Assembly (NCBI GenBank): GCA_031376995.1
Contig: JANMEO010000160.1
Coordinates: forward strand, 1 to 21,217
Direction of reading: 5' to 3'
Source of the DNA: CANHBY01 sp031376995
GTDB lineage: Bacteria > Pseudomonadota > Gammaproteobacteria > Burkholderiales > Burkholderiaceae_C
Length of the DNA: 21,217 bases
Positions 15,212 through 21,217 of the stretch are shown here, piece after piece. The translations under genes were made by a program, and so were the position numbers. A model generated the notes under the pieces. The model was not told the DNA's origin. It saw only the letters and a program-made list of their open reading frames with translations, and made no database searches. Every line of letters begins with the position of its first letter. Position 1 is the stretch's first letter.

Positions 15212-15300
15212 GTCCCTGAAATCCTGAGTGAAGTAAAGCAGGTTGAAAGTGGTTGTAATTACGAATGTTTATGTTGCGGTAGTTCGATCATAATCGCCTC
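15212..15300. promoter_or_regulatory. Divergent gspC / gspG intergenic region
   Basis: This 89-bp gap must hold the promoters for both the gspG-F operon (minus) and gspC (plus). A CATAAT hexamer (15289-15294; five of six -10 consensus positions) stands seven bases before the gspC ATG, so the predicted transcript would start at the start codon or just before it. No convincing -35 was found. No strong promoter was recognised for gspG by eye. Confidence 0.35.
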
Positions 15301-15774
15301 ATGATGTTCAGAATCGCTTCATTTTTGATTTGGGCTGTGGTGGCGGCTGCCGCGGTGTTCTGGGCTTTGCGATTGGCCATAACCCCGCAAGCGGCCCCGG
15401 CCTACGCCTCTGTCGATCAGGGTTTATCGGTTGCCGGCGGCGATTTTGCAGGCTTGTTGGGCACCACTCTTGTCGTGGAGCCTGAGCTTGCGCAGGTTGC
15501 GCCCCCTAGCCAGGCCCATCGATTTCATTTGACGGGTGTCGTGGCGCCCCGCTCTGCAGACTCCCCCCAGGGCCTTGCCCTCATCGCTATTGACGGCCAG
15601 CCGCCCAAACATTTCAGTGTCGGCAGCAAGATTGACGGCGAATGGGTGTTGCAGTCTGTGGGCAAGCGTTCAGCTTCGATTGGTCCAGCTCAGGGCAACG
15701 CCCTGGCCGTGTTGGAGCTTCCGGCCCCTCCTGAGCCTGCCACGGGTGTGTTGAGTGCTTCCCCTATGCGGTAG
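15301..15774 (+). CDS. gspC: Type II secretion inner-membrane protein GspC (short form, no PDZ)
   Basis: GspC spans the inner membrane and bridges the platform to the N0 domain of GspD. The 157-residue protein has one N-terminal membrane helix (residues 5-27, IASFLIWAVVAAAAVFWAL), a linker, and the homology region from about 70 to 140 (HRFHLTGVVAPRSADSPQGLALIAIDGQPPKHFSVGSKIDGEWVLQSV), which matches the GspC/PilP-like HR fold. The PDZ or coiled-coil C-terminal domain of gammaproteobacterial GspC is missing and a short proline-rich tail ends it; short GspC forms are known in betaproteobacteria. The start is ATGATG at 15301. No Shine-Dalgarno sequence is visible upstream. It is transcribed away from the other gsp genes and is convergent with the CobT-like gene. 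Confidence 0.85.
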   Translation: MMFRIASFLIWAVVAAAAVFWALRLAITPQAAPAYASVDQGLSVAGGDFAGLLGTTLVVEPELAQVAPPSQAHRFHLTGVVAPRSADSPQGLALIAIDGQPPKHFSVGSKIDGEWVLQSVGKRSASIGPAQGNALAVLELPAPPEPATGVLSASPMR

Positions 15775-15792
15775 GGGGCTACTGCCTTTTTT
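15768..15792 (+). terminator. Rho-independent terminator overlapping the gspC stop codon
   Basis: GCGGTAG (15768-15774) pairs with CTACTGC (15779-15785) to give seven pairs, one of them G-U, with a GGGG loop. One C and then six T (15787-15792) follow. The 5' arm includes the last sense codon and the TAG stop, so the terminator is embedded in the gene end. It separates gspC from the convergent CobT-like gene. Confidence 0.65.
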
Positions 15793-15836
15793 CTCTTGAA
15801 GATAATCAATGCGCCGGGGGGATGGTGTTCGGTGGC

Positions 15837-16835
15837 TTATTCTGAAGGGTCATTGAGCAAGGCCGTGGCGCTGACCAGCATGGGCCAAATGAGGGAGGTT
15901 GCGGTGCCATCTAGGCATTCCATACCGAGCTCTAGCAGCGCTGTGCAATTGAACAGGGCCAAGGCACGGTCAATGCTCGGGTGATTGTGGCTGCGGCTGA
16001 AGATGCAACAGTCGGTCAAGCTGGGGTTGATGCGGGCGGCTATCATCAGCGCCGCGAGTGCAGGCAAGCCATCAACGACGATTACGTTGCGCTTGCTCGC
16101 CCCCACCAACATCAGGCCAACTAGCATGGCCATGTCAACGCCACCTAGCGCGGCCAAGACATCCATCGGTTCGCTGGCCGCCCGATGCCGCTCAAGCGCC
16201 CGCTTCAATTGCGTCACCCAAAGTGCTTGGATGTTGGCCTGGCCCGTTGAGGGGGGCAACCTCAAAAGCCCGCGCAGGTCTGTGCCCGTTAACTGAGACA
16301 AGACCAGCGCAGCTGACTCATTGGCGCCTTGGCCAATACAAGCACAAGCAACGACATTGCCATGCAGTGCGTCGCCAATTTCCATGCCTGCCTGGATGGC
16401 GGATTGTGCTTGTTCGGGTGTCATGGCGGCGGTCAGCCTGGCGTCTCGTGTGCCGTGAATTTGCTTGCGTGCGAGAAGGCGGGGATGGGACGCTAAGGGC
16501 TCTAGCATCCCTGCATCGGTCACCCACCACTGGATGCCTTGAGCTTGGGCAAAAATAGAGACAAACAACTCGCCTCGCAACAATTGATGCACGCAATCAC
16601 TGGTAGATGATGCAAACTGTCCAAGGGGGGCATCTGCAGCCAGGCCATGATCAGCTGCAAACAACATCAGCTGAGGATCATGCAAACGCGGTTGGGTGGT
16701 GTTTTGTATCGAGCCAATTCGCAAAGCCAGCGCTTCTAATTCACCCATGCCGCCATTGATCTGCGCACGCTGGCTGAGCTTGTCGCGCAAAGCTTGCTCA
16801 AGCATTGACGAAGATGCGGCTGAGTTTGGGTGCAT
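15837..16835 (-). CDS. Divergent CobT-like nicotinate-nucleotide:base phosphoribosyltransferase homologue
   Basis: The fold assignment rests on scattered CobT-family landmarks in a 332-residue protein. These are GGMGELEALALRIGSIQ (28-44), LMLFAADHGLA (56-66), AMTPEQAQSAIQAG (137-150), AALGGVDMAMLVGLML (228-243), VIVVDGLPALAALMIA (251-266), and FSRSHNHPS near 279-287. CobT transfers ribose phosphate to the lower-ligand base of cobalamin. Two canonical elements are altered. The G-E-M-G-I-G-N-T loop reads ACACIGQGAN here (163-172), and the L-G-E-G-T-G-A motif, which supplies the catalytic glutamate in Salmonella CobT, reads CLDGTATS (307-314). It may be a diverged enzyme with another base, or inactive. 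No other cobalamin genes are nearby. It starts 38 bp downstream of ilvA on the same strand and may be cotranscribed. There is no clear ribosome binding site. Confidence 0.65.
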   Translation of the reverse strand: MHPNSAASSSMLEQALRDKLSQRAQINGGMGELEALALRIGSIQNTTQPRLHDPQLMLFAADHGLAADAPLGQFASSTSDCVHQLLRGELFVSIFAQAQGIQWWVTDAGMLEPLASHPRLLARKQIHGTRDARLTAAMTPEQAQSAIQAGMEIGDALHGNVVACACIGQGANESAALVLSQLTGTDLRGLLRLPPSTGQANIQALWVTQLKRALERHRAASEPMDVLAALGGVDMAMLVGLMLVGASKRNVIVVDGLPALAALMIAARINPSLTDCCIFSRSHNHPSIDRALALFNCTALLELGMECLDGTATSLIWPMLVSATALLNDPSE

Positions 16836-16873
16836 TGAATGGGCTGCGGGTTGTTACCAAAAAATGCAAACCT

Positions 16874-18430
16874 CTAACGAAGAAACAAGCGGTAGGCTGG
16901 ATTGTCAGTTTCGTCTTCGCAAGGATAGGCTAACTTTTGTAAAAACGCTTTCAAGATCTTATTGTCAGCTTTAGGCACCTGTATACCGACCAAAATGCGG
17001 CCGTAATCTGCGCCTTGGTTGCGGTAATGAAACAGGCTGATGTTCCACTCAGGGTGCATGTTAGACAAAAACTTGACCAGCGCGCCTGGGCGCTCTGGAA
17101 AGATAAACCGGTACAGACGCTCTTCGTGAGCCAATTCGCTGCGTCCGCCCACCATGTGGCGCAGGTGGGTCAAGGCCAACTCATCGTGGCTGAGGTCGAG
17201 TGTCGCAAACCCGCCACGCGTGAGCAGTTTGGCGATTTTTGCGGGTTCATCACGGTGCGCTGTGGCGATGCCTACAAACACATGCGCCTTATTTTTGTCT
17301 GAGATGCGGTAGTTGAATTCAGTGACAGAGCGAGGGCCGATCAATTCGCAAAACCGTTTGAAACTGCCCCTCTCTTCAGGGATCGTGACCGCAAACAGGG
17401 CTTCGCGTGCTTCTCCAAGCTCTGCGCGCTCAGAAGCGAAACGCAGGCGGTCAAAGTTCATGTTCGCGCCACAGGTGATGGTCACGAAAGTCTGACCCTT
17501 GACGGCATGAGACTCAACGTACTGCTTGATGGCGGCAACCCCCAGGGCCCCTGCAGGCTCTAAGATGCTGCGGGTGTCTTCATAGACGTCTTTGATGGCT
17601 GCGCACACCGCGTCAGTGTCGACCAAGATAAATTCATCCACATATTGCCTGACCAGGCGCAGTGTTTCGACGCCTACTTTCTTGACGGCGGTGCCATCAG
17701 AAAACAGGCCCACTTCGGCCAACTCAATGCGTTTTCCGGCAACCACTGAGCGCGCCATGGCATCAGAGTCGATGGTTTGTACCCCTATGACTTTGATGTC
17801 GGGTCGAATGGCCTTGATGTAGGTCGCAACACCTGCAATCAGACCGCCGCCTCCAACTGCGACAAAAATGGCGTCCAGCGCACCTTGGTGCTGGCGCAAA
17901 ATTTCCATGGCAATGGTGCCTTGACCTGCAATCACGTCGGGGTCATCAAAGGGATGAACAAAAGTCAAGCCAGCGTCTTGTTCGAGGTGCAGGGCATGCT
18001 CATAAGCGTCAGAGTAGCTCTCGCCATGCAAAACAACTTCGCCTCCAAGTGACTTCACAGCATCGATTTTGACGCGTGGGGTGGTGGTGGGCATCACAAT
18101 CAATGCACGGCAACCTAAACGTTTGGCGCTCAATGCCACACCCTGGGCGTGATTACCGGCAGAGGCGCAAATGACCCCTCGTGCCAGTTGCGCTGGCGTG
18201 AGATGAATCATCTTGTTGTAAGCCCCCCGCAGCTTGAAGCTGAACACGGGTTGCGTGTCTTCTCGTTTAAGCAACACCTGATTGCCTAAGCGCTTGGAAA
18301 GGTTGCGCGCAGGCTCTAGCGCCGTCTCAATGGCCACGTCATAAACGCGTGCCGTGAGAATTTTTTTGAGGTAATGGTGTAAGTCAGCTGAGGCTGAGAT
18401 TGAAGCGGGGGGAGGGAGTTTGGCAGCCAT
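16874..18430 (-). CDS. ilvA: Biosynthetic threonine ammonia-lyase (threonine deaminase)
   Basis: This enzyme catalyses PLP-dependent deamination of L-threonine to 2-oxobutanoate, the committed step of isoleucine synthesis. From ATG 18430 the product is 518 residues. The catalytic domain contains the PLP lysine in SFKLRGA (K66), ASAGNHAQG (89-97), and the glycine loop AVGGGGL (191-197). Two ACT-like regulatory regions follow (about 335-425 and 430-518; the second begins YRFIFPERPGALVKFL), which is the usual arrangement for isoleucine-inhibited IlvA. The frame is open upstream to 18580, but that extension runs straight through a terminator and leader region and has no family homology, so the ATG at 18430 is chosen. 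The upstream DNA on the same strand carries a leader peptide and alternative hairpins, which point to transcription attenuation. The CobT-like gene follows after 38 bp. Confidence 0.95.
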   Translation of the reverse strand: MAAKLPPPASISASADLHHYLKKILTARVYDVAIETALEPARNLSKRLGNQVLLKREDTQPVFSFKLRGAYNKMIHLTPAQLARGVICASAGNHAQGVALSAKRLGCRALIVMPTTTPRVKIDAVKSLGGEVVLHGESYSDAYEHALHLEQDAGLTFVHPFDDPDVIAGQGTIAMEILRQHQGALDAIFVAVGGGGLIAGVATYIKAIRPDIKVIGVQTIDSDAMARSVVAGKRIELAEVGLFSDGTAVKKVGVETLRLVRQYVDEFILVDTDAVCAAIKDVYEDTRSILEPAGALGVAAIKQYVESHAVKGQTFVTITCGANMNFDRLRFASERAELGEAREALFAVTIPEERGSFKRFCELIGPRSVTEFNYRISDKNKAHVFVGIATAHRDEPAKIAKLLTRGGFATLDLSHDELALTHLRHMVGGRSELAHEERLYRFIFPERPGALVKFLSNMHPEWNISLFHYRNQGADYGRILVGIQVPKADNKILKAFLQKLAYPCEDETDNPAYRLFLR

Positions 18431-18496
18431 GACAACCGATGTGCGCAAAACTCGAGCATACGATAGGCTGTTGCGAGGCAAATTTTGATGCACTAC

Positions 18497-18526
18497 AAAA
18501 AAAACCCAAGGCAGACTTGCCTTGGG
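18497..18526 (-). terminator. Rho-independent terminator upstream of ilvA (attenuator terminator)
   Basis: A perfect 9-bp GC-rich stem (arms at 18518-18526 and 18505-18513) with a 4-base loop is directly followed on the minus strand by eight T (18497-18504). No minus-strand gene ends just upstream of it. The gene on that side (OsmC-like) runs the other way, so the terminator can only act on the ilvA leader transcript. Confidence 0.9.
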
Positions 18527-18536
18527 TGAATTCACC

Positions 18537-18566
18537 TCAGGCAGAGGTGAAGGAGACAACCAGCAT
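18537..18566 (-). CDS. ilvA leader peptide MLVVSFTSA
   Basis: A nine-codon ORF begins with ATG at 18566 and ends with TGA at 18537. It encodes M-L-V-V-S-F-T-S-A, so leucine and two consecutive valine codons follow the start, and a threonine codon comes later. The Val-Val codons (18555-18560) lie 6-8 bases before the first hairpin arm, and the stop codon lies inside segment 2. A ribosome paused at Leu/Val would mask segment 1 and free segment 2 for the antiterminator. One that reaches the stop would cover segments 1 and 2 and favour the terminator. No isoleucine codon is present. The Shine-Dalgarno sequence is weak (no good match at 5-10 bases), which is the main doubt. Confidence 0.6.
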   Translation of the reverse strand: MLVVSFTSA

Positions 18567-18590
18567 CTCGGAATGACCAAGACTGCATGC

Positions 18591-18619
18591 AGTGTAGCCC
18601 CTCAAATGCTGCGCTGCAA
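18591..18619 (-). promoter_or_regulatory. Candidate ilvA leader promoter
   Basis: On the minus strand TTGCAG (18614-18619) and TACACT (18591-18596) are spaced by 17 bp. They match three and four consensus positions. Transcription would start near 18585, about 20 bases before the leader peptide ATG, which fits an attenuator leader. The OsmC-like gene begins about 45 bases away on the other strand. Confidence 0.4.
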
Positions 18620-18663
18620 CATTTTTGGCGGCAATGCCAAAATCAGGGTTTACGGAGATTTTG

Positions 18664-19086
18664 ATGGAATGCACCTTACATTGGCAAAAGTCTTCAGGCA
18701 TGGTGTTTGTGGCTGAAACAGGCAGCGGTCACCTCATCACCATGGATGGGGCTCCAGAGGGTGGAGGGCGTAATCTTGCGCCACGCCCTATGGAAACCGT
18801 TTTGGCAGGTACCGTGGGTTGTACGGCCTACGATGTGGTGTTGATTCTCAAGCGTGGTCGACATGCCATCACTGACTGTCAAGTGAAAGTAACCTCCGAG
18901 CGTGCAACCGATGACCCCAAGGTCTTTGTGCGCATCCACATGCACTTTGTCATCACAGGCAAAGGAATTCCTGACAAGGCCATCGAGCGCGCCGTGGCGT
19001 TGAGTCACGAAAAATATTGTTCTGCCAGCATCATGCTGGGCAAGACGGCGGATATTACGACCAGCTTTGAGCAAATTCAAGATTAG
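18664..19086 (+). CDS. OsmC-family protein
   Basis: A 140-residue OsmC/Ohr-fold protein. Family members are small dimeric thiol peroxidases or redox-related proteins with two conserved cysteines. Here the candidates are C53 (in AGTVGCTAYDVV) and C119 (in ALSHEKYCSAS), at the usual positions, together with the P-M-E-T-V-L-A-G motif at 42-49. It resembles the YhfA-like branch rather than Ohr, so a specific peroxide substrate is not assigned. The start ATG at 18664 has GGAG six bases upstream; an open frame to 18625 lacks this. The gene lies back-to-back with the ilvA leader and converges with coq7, 21 bp apart. Confidence 0.88.
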   Translation: MECTLHWQKSSGMVFVAETGSGHLITMDGAPEGGGRNLAPRPMETVLAGTVGCTAYDVVLILKRGRHAITDCQVKVTSERATDDPKVFVRIHMHFVITGKGIPDKAIERAVALSHEKYCSASIMLGKTADITTSFEQIQD

Positions 19087-19107
19087 GACAAGTGGGGTGG
19101 GGCAGGT

Positions 19108-19743
19108 TCAAACCCAGTGTGCTGTCGAGGTCATGACTTTGGCCGCTCCGCGCATCAATGCACGAATGATGAACGGCAATTTTTGTGCGCCGGCGTGTTC
19201 GGCTTGATGCGCATGAGCCGCTTCATCGGCTTTCATCTGATTCACAATGGCTCGAGACTGCAGGTCATGATCGGGTAGTCGGTTGAGGTGACTGGCCAAG
19301 TGGGCCTCAACTTGGCGCTCGGTCTCAAGTACAAAGCCAAGATTCAAGGCATCTCCGGCTTTGCCAGCGACGCAGCCCAAACCAAAGGCTCCGGCATACC
19401 AAAGAGGGTTCAAACGTGACGTGTGTGCCCCCAAGGCGCGCAGCCGCTGTTGCGTCCAAGCAAGATGGTCTTCCTCCTCTCGCGCGGCATTTTCAAATTG
19501 AGATTTGAGTGCTGGCGTGGTCGAGGTGAGTGCCTGTGCTTGATAAAGTGCTTGAGCGCAGACCTCGCCGACATGGTTGACCCTCATCAAGGCGCCCGCC
19601 AATTTTTTTTCAGATGGCGTGAGCGATTCTGAGCGGGTGGACGCGGCGGGTGAGTCACGGTGGGCTCGTGCTTGGCCCCATAAAGTGCGCAGTGCGGTAT
19701 CAAATTGCTCGACCCAATGATCGAGGGGGCTGTGGTGGCGCAT
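19108..19743 (-). CDS. coq7: Coq7-type di-iron monooxygenase of ubiquinone biosynthesis
   Basis: Coq7 hydroxylates the 2-polyprenyl-3-methyl-6-methoxy-1,4-benzoquinol intermediate, the penultimate step of ubiquinone synthesis, using a carboxylate-bridged di-iron centre at the inner membrane. The 211-residue protein has the conserved ligands in MRVNHVGEVCAQALY (E60), EEEDHLAW (E90, H93), a later E-T-E-R-Q-V-E-A-H-L, and DEAAHAHQAE. Length and motif order fit the bacterial Coq7 group found in Betaproteobacteria. The ATG at 19743 has AAGGA six bases upstream. The frame remains open to 20022, but the upstream extension overlaps the porin gene and has no homology, so it is excluded. Confidence 0.95.
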   Translation of the reverse strand: MRHHSPLDHWVEQFDTALRTLWGQARAHRDSPAASTRSESLTPSEKKLAGALMRVNHVGEVCAQALYQAQALTSTTPALKSQFENAAREEEDHLAWTQQRLRALGAHTSRLNPLWYAGAFGLGCVAGKAGDALNLGFVLETERQVEAHLASHLNRLPDHDLQSRAIVNQMKADEAAHAHQAEHAGAQKLPFIIRALMRGAAKVMTSTAHWV

Positions 19744-19809
19744 GGCATGTCCTTGAGGTCGGCTACACGGAGTGATGGTGCTACGCAACAGGCCTTGAAA
19801 GTTGTTATT

Positions 19810-19850
19810 GCGCAACACAAAAGCCCTCTTTGGGCTGAAAAACTTTGCGC
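19810..19850. promoter_or_regulatory. Nested stem-loop in the coq7 / porin intergenic region
   Basis: GCGCAA (19810-19815) pairs with TTGCGC (19845-19850). Inside, AGCCC (19822-19826) pairs with GGGCT (19832-19836). The structure stands about 109 bp before the porin ATG and 67 bp before the coq7 ATG, in the 215-bp divergent gap. It could lie in the leader of either gene or be part of a small RNA. Function is unknown. Confidence 0.3.
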
Positions 19851-19866
19851 GGCCAAGGGGGTTCTG

Positions 19867-19896
19867 TTGCAATCGCGGCAGCTTCTCAAATAGAAG
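19867..19896 (+). promoter_or_regulatory. Candidate porin promoter
   Basis: TTGCAA (19867-19872) and TAGAAG (19891-19896) are separated by 18 bp and each matches four of six consensus bases. The predicted start would leave a leader of about 55 bases before the porin ATG. The match is weak and the call is inference. Confidence 0.25.
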
Positions 19897-19958
19897 TTGG
19901 CCGAGAACAACGTCAAAGCGTGCTTTGGGCCCCGAATTTAACCTTGGAGATAATTGCA

Positions 19959-20987
19959 ATGAAGAAGACATTGATTGCCTTGGCCGTGCTGGCCACTTCT
20001 GGCGCCGCAATGGCCCAATCAACCTTCACGCTGTACGGCGTGGCTGACGTCAATGTGGAGCGCCAAAAGGGCGGAACCAGTAGCGTCAATCAGTTGAGCT
20101 CAGGGGGTTTGAATGGTTCACGCTGGGGCTTGCGTGGCGCTGAAGATCTGGGTGGCGGCCTGAAGGGTGTTTTTGCTCTGGAAAGCGGCTTCAGCATCGA
20201 TACTGGCAAGATGGCTCAATCTGATCGCCTTTTCGGCCGTCAAGCATTCGTTGGCTTGGAAGGCAATTTCGGTAGCGTCCGTTTAGGGCGTCAGTACACC
20301 CCAATTGGCAATGTGGCTGACGTTTTTGGCACCAAGCCTTATGACGTGAATTCCGTACTGCCCACCTTGGCTGCTGGTGACGCATACCGCACCGATAACG
20401 CCATCACCTACAAGACGCCCTCTTACAGCGGCTTAACCGTTGAAGCGCAGTACTCTTTCCAAGTCAATGGCGCTGAAACCAACACCGGCACCAGCCCCAA
20501 ACAAGGCCGTCACTTTGGCTTGAACGGGATGTATGCTAACGGCCCCATCACCTTGGGCCTTGGCTACGTTGGTCTTGAAGACACAGCCTCCGCCACGGCT
20601 GGAGAACAAAAAGCCAACGAAATTTTGGCAGTTGCTGGCTACGACCTTGGCGTTGCCAAGATCATGGGTCAATTCAGCCAGACCGATTTGGATACGCCGA
20701 ACAACATGAAGGTGTACAGCCTGAGTGCGGCCTTCCCATTTGGCGCTGCGACCATCACCCCAGGTATTGCACTGGCTCAAGACGTGTTGCCAGGGACCAA
20801 AGGCAACGGCATGTCAGATGCCACCCTGTTCACCCTGCAAGCGACCTACGAGTTGTCTAAGCGCACTGCCTTGTACAGCAATCTGACTTTTGTTTCGAAC
20901 GATGACGGCGCCTCCGTCGGGTTCAATACGCCAGTTGCTGGCAAAGACTCTAACGCGTTCCAAGTGGGCGTTCGTCACCGCTTCTGA
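19959..20987 (+). CDS. Trimeric outer-membrane porin (Omp32-like, general diffusion)
   Basis: This 342-residue protein forms a 16-stranded beta-barrel pore of the Gram-negative porin family common in Burkholderiales. It starts with a 19-20-residue signal peptide (MKKTLIALAVLATSGAAMAQ, cleavage after A-M-A). The mature start STFTLYGVADVNVERQKGG is a hallmark, as are the segments SRWGLRGAEDLGGGLKGVFALESGF, FGRQAFVGLEGNFGSVRLGRQ and the C-terminal FQVGVRHRF, which ends in the required phenylalanine for BAM recognition. The ATG at 19959 has GGAG nine bases upstream. Frames beginning earlier (to 19845) lack signal-peptide character at their N-terminus and are ignored. The gene ends in a strong terminator and is likely monocistronic. 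Confidence 0.95.
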   Translation: MKKTLIALAVLATSGAAMAQSTFTLYGVADVNVERQKGGTSSVNQLSSGGLNGSRWGLRGAEDLGGGLKGVFALESGFSIDTGKMAQSDRLFGRQAFVGLEGNFGSVRLGRQYTPIGNVADVFGTKPYDVNSVLPTLAAGDAYRTDNAITYKTPSYSGLTVEAQYSFQVNGAETNTGTSPKQGRHFGLNGMYANGPITLGLGYVGLEDTASATAGEQKANEILAVAGYDLGVAKIMGQFSQTDLDTPNNMKVYSLSAAFPFGAATITPGIALAQDVLPGTKGNGMSDATLFTLQATYELSKRTALYSNLTFVSNDDGASVGFNTPVAGKDSNAFQVGVRHRF

Positions 20988-20993
20988 TGTTTT

Positions 20994-21008
20994 GCGGGCT
21001 TGGCCCGC
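20994..21008 (+). terminator. First stem-loop after the porin gene
   Basis: GCGGGC (20994-20999) pairs with GCCCGC (21003-21008) around a 3-base loop, immediately after the porin stop. No U-run follows. It probably stabilises the mRNA end or helps the stronger terminator 14 bases downstream. Confidence 0.45.
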
Positions 21009-21021
21009 CATCTGAAGCGCA

Positions 21022-21057
21022 AACCGCTGCATTTAAATGCAGCGGTTTTTTTATTTT
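21022..21057 (+). terminator. Strong rho-independent terminator of the porin gene
   Basis: A perfect 26-bp palindrome (21022-21047) with arms such as AACCGCTGCAT / ATGCAGCGGTT is followed by a U-rich run (TTTTTTTATTTT pattern). It has a GC-rich base and an immediate U-tract, and it precedes the next gene by 14 bases. As a palindrome it could also act on the other strand. Confidence 0.9.
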
Positions 21058-21071
21058 GGAGGCTGACTTTT

Positions 21072-21217
21072 ATGCCCGCAGTTGTTTTTGATCAAGTATG
21101 CAAGGTGTTCTCTGGGCCGCGAGGAGTGCTCAGGGCCTTGGATGGTGTCAATTTTCAGATCGAGCAGGGTGAGTTTTTTGGCCTGCTGGGCCCCAATGGT
21201 GCTGGCAAAACGACCCT
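21072..21217 (+). CDS. ABC transporter ATP-binding protein, N-terminal part (3'-truncated by window edge)
   Basis: The first 48 codons of an ABC ATPase are visible: MPAVVFDQVCKVFSGPRG, followed by VLRALDGVNFQIEQGE and FFGLLGPNGAGKTT. The Walker A motif GPNGAGKTT appears at about residues 40-48, cut at the edge. The A-x-x-G-V-N-F-x-I-E-x-G-E-F-F-G-L-L-G context suggests an exporter-type ATPase (NodI / ABC-2 class) that works with a membrane permease expected downstream. The ATG at 21072 has GGAGG nine bases upstream. Substrate is not assignable. Confidence 0.85.
   Translation, partial: MPAVVFDQVCKVFSGPRGVLRALDGVNFQIEQGEFFGLLGPNGAGKTT

Larger units (their letters stand above)
18497..18566 (-). 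promoter_or_regulatory. Transcription attenuator in the ilvA leader
   Basis: On the minus strand, in 5' to 3' order, there is a leader peptide ORF (18566-18537), then three mutually exclusive structures. Hairpin 1:2 pairs CACCTC (18549-18544) with GAGGTG (18538-18533). Antiterminator 2:3 pairs TGCCT (18543-18539) with AGGCA (18522-18518) and GGTG (18536-18533) with CACC (18528-18525), around an AATT loop. Terminator 3:4 pairs CCCAAGGCA (18526-18518) with TGCCTTGGG (18513-18505) and ends in eight U. The terminator arm is consumed by the antiterminator. The ilvA ATG is 67 bases downstream. The layout is that of classical ribosome-mediated attenuators of amino acid operons. Confidence 0.75.

Noticed and set aside
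18431..18580. 50-residue N-terminal extension of ilvA in the open frame
   Set aside because: It would be translated through the terminator hairpin and poly-T, has no family homology, and the ATG at 18430 gives the normal IlvA start.
19744..20022. N-terminal extension of Coq7
   Set aside because: It overlaps the porin signal peptide region on the other strand; the ATG at 19743 has a good ribosome binding site and gives the normal length.
1..21217. CRISPR arrays, tRNA or rRNA genes, prophage or integrase modules
   Set aside because: No regularly spaced repeats, tRNA-like cloverleaf or rRNA signature sequences, and no phage gene products were found by eye.

Overview
The window looks like a chromosomal segment of a Burkholderiales bacterium, most likely Comamonadaceae. 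The grounds are the protein flavours (an Omp32-like porin, Coq7, a GspC without a PDZ domain) and the neighbourhood ilvA / OsmC-like / coq7 / porin. The species cannot be named from sequence alone. Most genes are close-packed, moderately GC-rich and recognisable. The exception is about 350-1780, which is AT-rich and accessory in character.

Layout, left to right. (1) 3-347 (+): the C-terminal end of a threonine ammonia-lyase with an ACT domain. (2) 348-1826: an AT-rich islet with a secreted ankyrin-like protein (-), an 18-bp operator-like palindrome just upstream of it, a truncated IS30-like transposase start, and a stem-loop next to the end of cca. (3) 1827-4171 (-): cca, the tRNA CCA-adding enzyme with an HD domain, and a Lon-like AAA+ ATPase without a protease domain. 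(4) 4395-15211 (-): a complete type II secretion operon in the order gspG-H-I-J-K-L-M-N-D-E-F, with gspC alone and divergent at 15301-15774 (+). Together these encode the outer-membrane secretin (D), inner-membrane platform (C, F, L, M, N), cytoplasmic ATPase (E) and pseudopilus (G-K). The prepilin peptidase is not in the window. (5) 15837-18430 (-): a divergent CobT-like protein, and ilvA, the biosynthetic threonine deaminase. (6) 18664-21217: an OsmC-family protein (+), coq7 (-), a trimeric porin (+) with a strong terminator, and the start of an ABC transporter ATPase (+).

The most notable signal lies between ilvA and the OsmC gene. On the minus strand there is a possible promoter, then a nine-residue leader peptide (MLVVSFTSA), then mutually exclusive hairpins ending in a GC-rich terminator with eight U. 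Together they have the full architecture of a ribosome-mediated transcription attenuator for ilvA.

Other points of interest are an 11-bp G/C homopolymer in gspD and an 8-bp one at codons 4-6 of gspI (possible slippage switches), a CobT homologue lacking the canonical glutamates, a possibly leaderless gspC whose terminator overlaps its stop codon, and the IS remnant beside the ankyrin gene. No rRNA, tRNA, CRISPR array or intact mobile element was seen.
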